Shown piece after piece: positions 7,504-14,960 of a stretch of DNA of 36,625 nt. The stretch's first letter is position 1; each line of letters begins with the position of its first letter. The DNA lies in contig JAFQZU010000006.1 of assembly GCA_017405805.1 (NCBI GenBank), positions 1-36,625 on the forward strand. The letters are read 5' to 3'. Below the pieces are notes generated by a model that was given only the letters and a program-made list of their open reading frames with translations, was not told the origin of the DNA and searched no databases. The stretch comes from Lachnospiraceae bacterium (GTDB lineage Bacteria; Bacillota; Clostridia; Lachnospirales; Lachnospiraceae). Position numbers and translations under genes: made by a program.

Positions 7504-9030
7504 TTAAGACTCTGCATTTACGGTCTGCTTGAGACCTTCGATTGCAGATCCGCCGGTAGCGTAACGCATCAGAAGCTCCTGAGAGAAGTCCTTGCGCTCG
7601 ATAATACCGGTCATCTCACCTTCATGCATGACTACGATCCTGTCAGAAATACCCATGACCTCAGGCATTTCGGAGCTGATCACGATGACAGCCTTTCCTT
7701 CGCCTGCCAGCTTGGACAAAAGCTCATGGATCTCGGATTTCGCACCGACGTCGATACCTCTTGTAGGCTCGTCGACGATCAGTACGTCGGGCGCGGTCAG
7801 AAGCCATCTGGCCAGCAGCACCTTCTGCTGGTTACCGCCGGAGAGGTTCATGATGCGCGTCTCCCAGGTAGGAGTCTTGGTACGGATCTTGGTATTGAAT
7901 TCCTCCGTATCCTTAAGCATCTGTTTGTGATTCATCGGCATGCCGTACGCCTTCCAGTTTGCCACGGTCGTATTGTCCGTGATGGAGAGCAGCCCGAAGA
8001 TACCGTTGCCTCGTCTGTCCTCGGTAAGCATACCGATCCTGTTGTCAATTGCATCTCGAGGAGATTTGATATCCAGTTCTTTTCCGTTCAGATAAACCTT
8101 GCCGCTGTCCTTCTTGCGCATGCCGAAGATGGTCTCCATCGTCTCGGTACGGCCGGCGCCTACCAGGCCTGCAAAGCCGAGGATCTCGCCTTTTCTGACC
8201 TCGAAGGAAACGTTCTTGACCTGCTTGCCGGAGCTGAGGTTCTCGACCTTGAACATGACGTCGCCGATCGGGCAGGGAATCTTCGGGAACATATTCGTGA
8301 TCTTACGGCCGACCATCATCTCGATCAGTTTGTCGTGATTGAGGTTTGCGGCGCGGTCTGTCCCGACATAAGTACCATCACGGAAAACGGTGATATCGTC
8401 GCTTATACGGAAAATCTCATCCATCTTATGAGAGATGTAGATGATCGCAACATTCTTTGATTTAAGATCTGCAATAATGCGGAACAGATCTTCAACTTCA
8501 GCATCCGTCAGGGCGGATGTGGGCTCGTCCATGATAACGATGGACGCATCGTGGGAAACAGCCTTTGCGATTTCGACCATCTGCTGCTTAGCAACGGTCA
8601 GGTCTTTCATCTTCGCATAGACATCAACATCAAGATTTAATTTTTTGAAAAGCTTCTCTGCTTCAACATAGAGTGCCTTGTTGTCGCACATGAACTTATT
8701 CTTCATAGGTTCACGGCCGAGCCAGAGGTTGTCGGCAACTGTGCGCTCAAGAACGGGAGACAGCTCCTGCTGGATCATGGTGATACCGGCGTGGATGGAG
8801 TCCTGCACGCTCTTGAAATGGACCTCCTGGCCCTTATAAATGATCTGTCCTTCTGTTACCGGCTGCATGCCGATCAGACACTTCATCAGTGTTGATTTGC
8901 CGGCGCCGTTCTCACCCATCAGTGTGTGAACCGTTCCGGGGCGGACCTGCAGCTCAACGCCGTCCAGCGCCTTTACGCCGGGAAAGTATTTACATATCCC
9001 GTGCATCTCCAGAATATATTCATCAGCCAA
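7504..9030 (-). CDS. Sugar/inositol ABC transporter double ATPase (RbsA/MglA family)
   Basis: The product (about 508 residues from the chosen start) has two fused ABC domains. The first has Walker A GENGAGKST, the variant signature LTVAKQQMVEIAKA and Walker B IVIMDEPTSALT. The second has the degenerate GLVGAGRTE loop, LSGGNQQKVLLARWL and VLIVDEPTRGIDVG. This is the standard layout of ribose/galactose/inositol importers. I prefer a TTG start at 9030 because GGGGGAGG stands 8 bases upstream; the frame is open to an ATG at 9126, but that extension would cross a perfect hairpin and lacks a site, and ATG 9006 is another option. It lies between the binding-protein and permease genes and powers their uptake. 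Confidence 0.93.
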   Translation of the reverse strand: MADEYILEMHGICKYFPGVKALDGVELQVRPGTVHTLMGENGAGKSTLMKCLIGMQPVTEGQIIYKGQEVHFKSVQDSIHAGITMIQQELSPVLERTVADNLWLGREPMKNKFMCDNKALYVEAEKLFKKLNLDVDVYAKMKDLTVAKQQMVEIAKAVSHDASIVIMDEPTSALTDAEVEDLFRIIADLKSKNVAIIYISHKMDEIFRISDDITVFRDGTYVGTDRAANLNHDKLIEMMVGRKITNMFPKIPCPIGDVMFKVENLSSGKQVKNVSFEVRKGEILGFAGLVGAGRTETMETIFGMRKKDSGKVYLNGKELDIKSPRDAIDNRIGMLTEDRRGNGIFGLLSITDNTTVANWKAYGMPMNHKQMLKDTEEFNTKIRTKTPTWETRIMNLSGGNQQKVLLARWLLTAPDVLIVDEPTRGIDVGAKSEIHELLSKLAGEGKAVIVISSEMPEVMGISDRIVVMHEGEMTGIIERKDFSQELLMRYATGGSAIEGLKQTVNAES

Positions 9031-9058
9031 ATCAATTACCTCCCCCTTATAAAAATGC

Positions 9059-9082
9059 GGGTATCGGGAAACCCCGATACCC
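9059..9082 (-). other. Intercistronic hairpin after the binding-protein gene
   Basis: A perfect 10-base stem (9059-9068 with 9073-9082) closes a 4-base loop, and the minus strand continues with a short T-run. Its place between a binding-protein gene and its ATPase gene fits the usual role of raising binding-protein output relative to the membrane parts by RNA stabilisation or partial termination. Confidence 0.75.
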
Positions 9083-9192
9083 ACATTGTCTGGTGTTTTG
9101 GAGTCAACCGCCTGATCAAATTGCAAATCGAGGATATGACCTGAATAAAGTGATTATTCCTTACGGTTCGATTTCCTCAAAAGAGCAAATGA

Positions 9193-10266
9193 TTACCGAT
9201 TCTCGTATTCCTCAACGTTCTCGGGCGTAACTTCCTCGAAAGGAACCCAAAGGATGTGACCGGTCTCTTCGTCGATTTCGAAATCGGTGTTAGCATTGAG
9301 GGCCTCGCCGTTAGCAAGGTTCACAGCTGCCTGGACAGAGCCGCCGCCCTGGCCGTTGGGATCCTGGAATACGGACATTGCAAGGGTGCCGTCCTTGATA
9401 GCCTGGCGGCCGTCAGCCGTAGCATCGATACCGACGATCGGGAAATCGATGGTTCTGCCGGCGGTGTTGCAAGCCTCGATTGCGCCCAGAGCCATGGAGT
9501 CGTTGTTGGAGATGATGCAGTCAAATTCCTTGGAAGCATCTGCCAGGATGTTGGTCATCTGGTTAAGGGCCTCTGTACGGTCATACAGGCAGCTCTTTGC
9601 ATAAGTCTCGGTAGCGTTGATGCCGTTGTCAGCGAGAGCCTTCAGAACGGACTCGGAACGAAGAGTCGTAGAGGTCTGGCCTTCAATACCTCTGAGCAGG
9701 ATGTACTTGATGTCGGTCTGGCCTTTTTCCTTGAAGTAGTTTGCAAGGAAATCGCCCTGGAACTTACCGGAAGTATGCTCGTCGGAACCAACATAGACAG
9801 CCTTGTCGGTCAGAACGCTTACGTCGTCCGGAACACGGTTAACGAATACGACAGACATATCGCCGGCCGCGTCGATGATGGACTGGCATGCGGAAGGGTT
9901 GATCGGGTTAACGATGATGACCTTCTGTCCGTCTGCAGCAGCAGCCTGAACGTACTGGATCTGCTTACTCTCGTCCTGGTTAGCATCCTGTGTGATCAGG
10001 TTGACGCCCAGCTCTTCAGCTTTCTTCTTGGCGCCTGCCTCAAGGGAGCTCAGGAACTCGTCACGCTGGGACATGACCAGGGTGATCTTAAGTCCGCTGG
10101 CATCAGCTGCCGCAGCCTCTTCGCCGCCTTCTTCAGCGGTCTCTTCTTCCGCAGCTGCATCGCTGCTGCCGGTGGAAGCGGTGCTGCCGCTGCCGCCGCA
10201 AGCCGTGAGGCCGACCACCATAGCGGTCGCCAGTGCCAGAACTGTGGCCAGTTTAATCTTTCTCAT
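9193..10266 (-). CDS. Sugar/inositol ABC transporter substrate-binding lipoprotein
   Basis: The 357-residue product begins with a lipoprotein signal (MRKIKLATVLALATAMVVGL) and lipobox LTAC with Cys23 as the lipidated residue. An Ala/Ser/Glu-rich tether (about residues 24-55) and a type I sugar-binding fold follow. KITLVMSQRDEFLSSLEAG, IIVNPINPSACQ, YVGSDEHTSGKFQGDFLANYF and DFPIVGIDATADGRQAI resemble RbsB and inositol-binding IbpA-like proteins. The ATG at 10266 has a GAGGAGG site. Its gene is preceded by a promoter and a 22-base palindrome, and followed by the ATPase and permease genes. It should capture an inositol at the outer face of the membrane; the ligand is inferred from the iol genes around it. 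Confidence 0.93.
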   Translation of the reverse strand: MRKIKLATVLALATAMVVGLTACGGSGSTASTGSSDAAAEEETAEEGGEEAAAADASGLKITLVMSQRDEFLSSLEAGAKKKAEELGVNLITQDANQDESKQIQYVQAAAADGQKVIIVNPINPSACQSIIDAAGDMSVVFVNRVPDDVSVLTDKAVYVGSDEHTSGKFQGDFLANYFKEKGQTDIKYILLRGIEGQTSTTLRSESVLKALADNGINATETYAKSCLYDRTEALNQMTNILADASKEFDCIISNNDSMALGAIEACNTAGRTIDFPIVGIDATADGRQAIKDGTLAMSVFQDPNGQGGGSVQAAVNLANGEALNANTDFEIDEETGHILWVPFEEVTPENVEEYENR

Positions 10267-10322
10267 AAATGTACCTCCTCTTTTTTGGTGGACATTTTGC
10301 CCACAAATTATTAGTCATACTG

Positions 10323-10371
10323 ATTATACATTCACGCGGTTTCATCCGAAATATGTAAATTGTTACATATT
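10323..10371 (-). promoter_or_regulatory. Promoter and palindrome before the binding-protein gene
   Basis: On the minus strand TATAAT (10328-10323) lies 17 bases from a weak -35 TTTCGG (10351-10346). A palindrome with perfect 9-base arms (AATATGTAA at 10350-10358, TTACATATT at 10363-10371) around ATTG abuts that -35. It resembles a cre-type site lacking the usual central CG. It could serve CcpA-like or pathway-specific control. Confidence 0.5.
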
Positions 10372-10399
10372 CCACTCTCCAAAATCATACAAAATAACT

Positions 10400-10420
10400 A
10401 AAAAAGTGTCTCGCAACACT
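10400..10420 (-). terminator. Weak terminator-like hairpin after iolH
   Basis: AGTGT (10405-10409) pairs with ACACT (10416-10420) and the minus strand continues with T residues. The short stem suggests partial termination between iolH and the transporter genes. Confidence 0.45.
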
Positions 10421-10424
10421 GTCT

Positions 10425-11345
10425 TTATTTACCGAGCAGTTCTCTCTCGATGCGCTCTCTGGCCTCAGGCGCCTGCTTCTCCATCTTCTCCGGGAAGCCG
10501 AAATAGGACACGCATGCGATGTTGTCGCCGCCGACCTTGGGAGCGTCGGGCTTCAGCTGCCTGTTAGCGAAATCCATCTCGCGCAGCGTCTCGAAAATGC
10601 CGTCGAAGTCCACTTCGCCCTCGCCCATGGCGGTGTGCTGGTGGATCGTCACATCCGCTCTGCCATGCGCGTTCAGCCACGGCGGATTGAGGATATAACG
10701 GCAGTCCTTGGTCTGGTTCCAGGTGTCGGCGAACAGCACGTGGGTGAGCTCGTCGCCCGCATACTTGAGCATATGCCTTACATCACCCTTGCCCTGATCA
10801 TAGAAGAAGCCGTGGGAAGCGCAGTAAACATAGCCCAGGTTGGGAGAACGGAAGGACTTGACCAGGTCGCAGGCCTCGTCGTTCAGTTCGCAGAAGTCAT
10901 ACGGATGGGACTGCACTTCGACACGCAGGCCTTCTCTCTCGATGATGGGAAGAAGCTCCTCCATGGAACGGAACCACATGCCGTTGCAGATCTCCTGCTG
11001 GTTGGGATCGCCGGAGAACTCGGTGTTGATGACCGGAACGCCCATGTTGACGGCGATCTCGATGATCCTCTTCCAGTTGGCCACCGCGTGCTGACGCTGC
11101 TCTTCCGTAGGGCCGGACCAGCGGTAAACTACGATAAAGGAAGAGATCTCAACGCCCGTATCCTTGAGAGCCTGGCGATACTCAGCCTCAGCCTCCTTGG
11201 AGAAAAGCGGATGCTTATAGAAGGGATTGATCCTCGGGTGAGGGGACTGCTCGATATATTTGTAGCCCCAGTCCGCCACCTTGTAGACCATGTCTTTGAT
11301 GCTCATCTGTTTTGCCAGAACGTCGACATCAAATGCAATTTTCAT
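10425..11345 (-). CDS. iolH: Inositol-cluster TIM-barrel protein IolH
   Basis: The 306-residue product opens MKIAFDVDVLAKQMSIKDMVYKVADWGYKYIEQSPHPRINPFY, which I recognise as the IolH pattern of enterobacterial and Bacillus inositol clusters, a sugar-phosphate isomerase/epimerase-like barrel. EVQSHPYDFCEL, HGFFYDQG and ADTWNQTKDCRY contain the candidate metal and substrate ligands. The ATG at 11345 follows GGAGG by 8 bases, so it is preferred over the ATG at 11360. Biochemical function of IolH is not firmly established; an isomerase or epimerase role on inosose or a later keto acid is the common guess. It sits between iolI and the importer genes on the same strand, with 169 bases of regulatory-looking sequence in front. 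Confidence 0.85.
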   Translation of the reverse strand: MKIAFDVDVLAKQMSIKDMVYKVADWGYKYIEQSPHPRINPFYKHPLFSKEAEAEYRQALKDTGVEISSFIVVYRWSGPTEEQRQHAVANWKRIIEIAVNMGVPVINTEFSGDPNQQEICNGMWFRSMEELLPIIEREGLRVEVQSHPYDFCELNDEACDLVKSFRSPNLGYVYCASHGFFYDQGKGDVRHMLKYAGDELTHVLFADTWNQTKDCRYILNPPWLNAHGRADVTIHQHTAMGEGEVDFDGIFETLREMDFANRQLKPDAPKVGGDNIACVSYFGFPEKMEKQAPEARERIERELLGK

Positions 11346-11374
11346 AGTGTCTACCTCCATTACTGGTATTTATA

Positions 11375-11480
11375 TGCTGCAACACTGATTATTATACAAC
11401 AATATGCACAACAAATCACTTGCCCAGGTGTGATTTTTTTACAATTTTACGAGGTACAATGACGCAAGTTGTGCATATTG
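11375..11480 (-). promoter_or_regulatory. Promoter region of iolH with 13-base inverted repeats
   Basis: CAATATGCACAAC at 11400-11412 is repeated in exact inverted form at 11468-11480, with 55 bases between. Inside the interval an AAATCAC/GTGATTT stem (about 11414-11437) is followed on the plus strand by T residues. On the minus strand a TATAAT-like box lies just downstream of the inner repeat, about 45 bases before the iolH start. The ATGCACA half-site resembles the TGCAC core of the LacI operators at 4911-5148, so looping by the same regulator is possible. Confidence 0.5.
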
Positions 11481-11514
11481 AGGTCAAAATACGAAGTTAT
11501 TACAGGACCAGCAA

Positions 11515-12390
11515 TCAGTTGTCCCAGTATTTGGCAACATGTGCGCGGGTGTGCTCAGCAGCGGCCTTGATGTTCTCTTCGTTGGTGAGCTTGTAGTAGT
11601 CGGGGCGGAAGACTTCCATGGTGCAGACGTCGCCCTCGAAGCCGATCTTCTTGAGGGTGTCGGCAAATCTCTTGTGAGGAAGGCAGTCGCCGGGTTCGTC
11701 GGGCCACAGGCGCTTCTCGTCCGTGTTGTACTTGGCGCCGCAGGGAACGTTCTCAACGCCGTTCAGGTGCCAGATGAAGATCCTCTTGCCGTCAGCCTTC
11801 TCGAGGGACTCGAAGGAGGAAGCCTGTCCGTGGAAGTGGTACTGGTCAAGCGTGATGCCTACGTTGGGAGAGCCGACTTCCTCGACGATGGCAAGCGCAT
11901 CCTCGAAGCGGTTGATGGTCATTGTGGGCTGGCCGATGAACTCGATGGAAAGCTTGATGCCGTGAGGGTCGCACTTCTTGACCATCTCGCGAAGGACTTC
12001 GACTGCATCCTTGCGGATGTCGTCGATGGTGGGCTCGCACCACTCGATATCCATGGAAGGAACCACGACGATCATCTTGCACTGAAGCTTGTTGCAGATC
12101 TCGATGATCTTGTCAAGCTCTGCCATGACGGCATCCTTCTCCTCCTGGGTCTCCTTCATATTGAAGAATACCAGCGCGTTGTAGGAAAGCATCTTGAGAT
12201 GGTGCTTGGGATCCGCGAACCATGCAGCCAGATCGTCGATGGTGTACTTTCCGGCAGGGATCTCCCTGTCAAGGCACTCGGACTGGATGTCGATATAGTC
12301 AACGCCGTACTTTTCGCAGAGCTCAAGGTCTTCAAGGACGGAGTGATTCTCGCAGAAACGGTTGCAGCCTTCGTTAAAACCGATCTTCAT
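11515..12390 (-). CDS. iolI: Inosose isomerase IolI
   Basis: The 291-residue TIM barrel resembles Bacillus subtilis IolI along its length: LELCEKYGVDYIDI near the start, ALVFFN, LDQYHFHGQASSFESLEKADGKRIFIWHL, and the closing EVFRPDYYKLT. The four metal ligands seen in IolI map to Glu in LSIEFIGQP, Asp in LDQYHFH, His in IWHLNG and Glu in TMEVFRPDYY. Family knowledge: IolI interconverts 2-keto-myo-inositol and 1-keto-D-chiro-inositol, allowing D-chiro-inositol use. The ATG at 12390 follows AAAGGAG. It lies 134 bases after iolG and 169 before iolH, same strand. Confidence 0.92.
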   Translation of the reverse strand: MKIGFNEGCNRFCENHSVLEDLELCEKYGVDYIDIQSECLDREIPAGKYTIDDLAAWFADPKHHLKMLSYNALVFFNMKETQEEKDAVMAELDKIIEICNKLQCKMIVVVPSMDIEWCEPTIDDIRKDAVEVLREMVKKCDPHGIKLSIEFIGQPTMTINRFEDALAIVEEVGSPNVGITLDQYHFHGQASSFESLEKADGKRIFIWHLNGVENVPCGAKYNTDEKRLWPDEPGDCLPHKRFADTLKKIGFEGDVCTMEVFRPDYYKLTNEENIKAAAEHTRAHVAKYWDN

Positions 12391-12425
12391 TAGTATTTTC
12401 TCCTTTGATCAAAATATTGAATGGA

Positions 12426-12496
12426 GGGCCGGAAACGGCCCGTGAAGATTTTTAATATCCCGCGCGGGAAACATGAGAACTTGCATCCCGCGCGGG
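12426..12496 (-). other. G+C-rich hairpins between iolG and iolI
   Basis: GGGCCG-GAAA-CGGCCC at 12426-12441 is a perfect hairpin with a GNRA-type loop on the plus strand. Two identical self-complementary decamers CCCGCGCGGG lie at 12459-12468 and 12487-12496 and can pair with each other around an 18-base loop. No good T-run follows on the minus strand, so RNA stability or processing control is more likely than full termination. Confidence 0.6.
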
Positions 12497-12524
12497 GGGT
12501 AACAGATAGATAATTGGCTTTTTA

Positions 12525-13538
12525 TTATTTCTTATAGAAATCAGGTGTGCCGCCGGTCACGACCTTCTCGGTCTTGCCGGACTTCTGGGAGGCGACAAGT
12601 GCGTCAGCGGTGAGCGCCGCAACATAGCCTTCCCATGCGGAGGAGCCGCCGGTGGTTCCCTTGACAACGTTGTCTACCCAGTCCTGAAGCTCCACGTCGT
12701 AGGAGTCGATGAAGCGAAGGATCCAGTTCTTCTCGATTGCAGTAGCAACCTGGAAGTTGTGTCTTGTGACAGGGAAGGAAGGGCAGGGAAGGTTGATCAC
12801 GCCGTCTTCGCAGACCACTTCACAGTTGATGTCGTAGCCGAAGCCGCAGTTTACGTTGACTTCGAGGATGCAGACGACGCCGCTCTTTGTCTTCATGATC
12901 ATGACCTGGGGATCAGCCAGTCCTTCGTGTGCGTTCTTTGTGGCGCGGGGGAAGATGCACTGAACTTCGTCCCACTCCTCGCCTTCGCCGATCAGCCAGG
13001 GAAGAACGTCGATCTCGTGAATAGCGGTATCTGTGACTGCCATCTCGGTGGTGTAAGCGTCGTCAACGTTCTCAGCGCGGTGTGTGCACTTAAGGATCAT
13101 CGGCTTGCCGTACTCGCCGGACTGGATCATCTCTCTGACCTGGTTGTAACCGCGGTCATAGCGGCGCATGAAGCCAACCTGTACCAGGTGCTTGCCGGAT
13201 GCCATCTCAGCGTCCACGATCTCTTTGCAGTCAGCAGCCGTGGTGGTGAGGGGCTTCTCCGTGAAGACGGGCTTTCCTGCCTTGATGGCGGAAAGGATCG
13301 GTCCCTTATGGAAATTGCCGGGTGTCGTGACGACAACTGCGTCTACATCGGGATCAGCGATCAGTTTGTCAGCATCCGTATAGATCTTGACGCCGCCGAT
13401 CAGATCGGAACAAGCCTTTGCGCCAGCTTCAAAAACGTCACAAACCGCAACAACTTCCACGCCCTGAATCTTGTACTGCAGTCTCTTCGCATGCTCTTTG
13501 CCGATCATACCGCAGCCAACAATACCTACTCTCAACAT
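12525..13538 (-). CDS. iolG: Inositol 2-dehydrogenase IolG (Gfo/Idh/MocA family)
   Basis: The 337-residue product has an N-terminal Rossmann fold (VGIVGCGMIGKEHAKRL), the EKP motif with catalytic Lys95, and the DTAIHEIDVLPWL segment giving Asp170 and His174, the Lys-Asp-His set of inositol dehydrogenases. Length matches IolG (about 340). It oxidises myo-inositol to scyllo-inosose with NAD, the first step of the pathway served by the genes downstream. The ATG at 13538 has an AAAGGAG site. It is the first gene of the minus-strand block that continues with iolI, iolH and the importer. Two copies of a 19-base operator-like sequence lie about 80-130 bases upstream, matching one at the LacI-type gene at 17271. 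A related substrate such as D-chiro-inositol cannot be excluded. Confidence 0.9.
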   Translation of the reverse strand: MLRVGIVGCGMIGKEHAKRLQYKIQGVEVVAVCDVFEAGAKACSDLIGGVKIYTDADKLIADPDVDAVVVTTPGNFHKGPILSAIKAGKPVFTEKPLTTTAADCKEIVDAEMASGKHLVQVGFMRRYDRGYNQVREMIQSGEYGKPMILKCTHRAENVDDAYTTEMAVTDTAIHEIDVLPWLIGEGEEWDEVQCIFPRATKNAHEGLADPQVMIMKTKSGVVCILEVNVNCGFGYDINCEVVCEDGVINLPCPSFPVTRHNFQVATAIEKNWILRFIDSYDVELQDWVDNVVKGTTGGSSAWEGYVAALTADALVASQKSGKTEKVVTGGTPDFYKK

Positions 13539-13618
13539 AGTTTCTTCTCCTTTTTGTGTTGTCCGTCCGGCCTCCCCGCCGGTCTACGGACCGAACTGTA
13601 TAATGTTACCCCTTTTTT

Positions 13619-13669
13619 GCGAGACCGGTATCTCTCGTCCTCTAAAAAATGCGAGACCGGTATCTCTCA
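13619..13669. promoter_or_regulatory. Twin operator-like sites upstream of iolG
   Basis: The stretch GCGAGACCGGTATCTCTC occurs at 13619-13636 and again at 13651-13668, 32 bases apart, close to three helical turns. A third copy (ACCGGTATCTC at 17186-17196) lies against the -35 box of the LacI-type gene at 17271. The remaining parts of the 13539-14006 gap are A+T-rich; I see no second gene there. Confidence 0.75.
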
Positions 13670-14006
13670 CGTGTTTTATGTTATCGGATTCTTCCATTTT
13701 TTTCCATTGACATTTTACCTAAATATCATCATTTCTTTTTATGCAAACTGCATGAGCGCGTTTCCGGCTTGTTCCGGCAGGCGTTTCGGGCCGTTTATTC
13801 TCCTCCTTTCTCCTCCTTTTTTTTCTTGCCGGCGCGCAACAAACAGAGAGGTTACAAACAGAACATTTTAGAGCACATGTGGGTATTCCAAACTCCCGCT
13901 CCGTAATATATACTTGTGTCAACAAGCAAGGGAAACACAGCTGACACAAACAAGACATTCTTCGCCGGCTTTTGAGCCGAGACAGGAAAGGCGGCGCAGG
14001 GCCGGA

Positions 14007-14879
14007 ATGAGTCACGACGTCAGAGAACATCTTTCCATCCACGATGAGAAAGGAATAGTTGAAAGGGGCGAGAGTTCCTTCCATAGTCCCCTTGATTTCG
14101 CGGCAGACAATCTGTTTTACGTCGTCTGGAGCAACCGCTACAAATGCAGCAGTCAGTACGCGGTCAAGCGCGACTGCCTGGACTACTACTCGGTGATCTT
14201 CGTCATAGGCGGGCAGATGGAAGTGTTCTACGAGGGCGAGCGGATCGTCGTCAGGGAGAACGAAGCCGTGCTTCTGGATTTCAGAAGGCCCCACGAGTAC
14301 AGGACGCTGGGCGATCAGCTTGAGAAATGGGAGATGGTCTTTAAGGGCAATGCTTCCGATGCTTATTACAAACTGATCACGGAGCAGTGGGGACACCGCT
14401 TCGAGGTGCGGGGCAGGATGAAGGAAATCCTCCGCAGCCTCATGAAAGAACTGGCAGCCCCCTTCCCTTCGGACCACGTGATCTCCTCGAAGATACATGA
14501 GATGTTCAGCAGCATGATCGAGCAGAAGGCAGTGCGGCTCTCGCCGGCCATACAGGAGGCGATCTCCTATATGTACGCACACTACGGGAGTCCTCTCCAG
14601 ATCAACGAGATCGCAGACCACGCGGCGCTGAGCAGACCGTATTTCTCCAGAAGGTTCACGAAAGAGACCGGTCGTTCGCCATATGATTATCTGGCGCAGA
14701 TCCGGATCAACGCGGCCAAGGAAATGCTTGCGGAACAGGATCTTCCGATCGCTGAGATCGCAGAGCGCTGCGGCTTTACGGGCCCGTCTCACTTCTCCAG
14801 CTTTTTCCGGGAGAAAACGGGCCAGACACCGGCGGGCTTCCGCAAGGTCTTCCGCCTGACGGATGCCGGTTCGAAATGA
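14007..14879 (+). CDS. AraC-family transcriptional regulator
   Basis: From the ATG at 14007 the product has 290 residues: a cupin-like sensing domain (SVIFVIGGQMEVFYEGERIVVRENEAVLLDFRRPHEYRT) and a C-terminal pair of AraC helix-turn-helices (LQINEIADHAALSRPYFSRRFTKETGRSPYDYLAQIR, then IAEIAERCGFTGPSHFSSFFREKTGQTPAGFRK). The frame is open further upstream to an ATG at 13914, but that extension is Arg/Gln-rich and unlike the family, so the internal ATG is preferred although its ribosome site is weak. It is 81 bases upstream of a dehydrogenase and a TIM-barrel gene on the same strand and diverges from iolG. It probably activates that two-gene operon; the ligand may be the sugar or inositol they use. 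Confidence 0.9.
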   Translation: MSHDVREHLSIHDEKGIVERGESSFHSPLDFAADNLFYVVWSNRYKCSSQYAVKRDCLDYYSVIFVIGGQMEVFYEGERIVVRENEAVLLDFRRPHEYRTLGDQLEKWEMVFKGNASDAYYKLITEQWGHRFEVRGRMKEILRSLMKELAAPFPSDHVISSKIHEMFSSMIEQKAVRLSPAIQEAISYMYAHYGSPLQINEIADHAALSRPYFSRRFTKETGRSPYDYLAQIRINAAKEMLAEQDLPIAEIAERCGFTGPSHFSSFFREKTGQTPAGFRKVFRLTDAGSK

Positions 14880-14960
14880 GGACCGCATCTTTTTCACAAG
14901 AATGATCGTCGCTCTCAACGCGATCAGAATACACTGACTTTAATAAGGAGGAAAGCAATC

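Noticed and set aside
7485-7517. Upstream ATG (7517) for the inositol permease
   Set aside because: It would overlap the ATPase stop and has no ribosome site; ATG 7484 has GGGGAG at proper spacing.
13719-14918. A 399-codon minus-strand open frame opposite the AraC gene
   Set aside because: The plus strand encodes a complete AraC regulator with two helix-turn-helices; the minus frame is a shadow.
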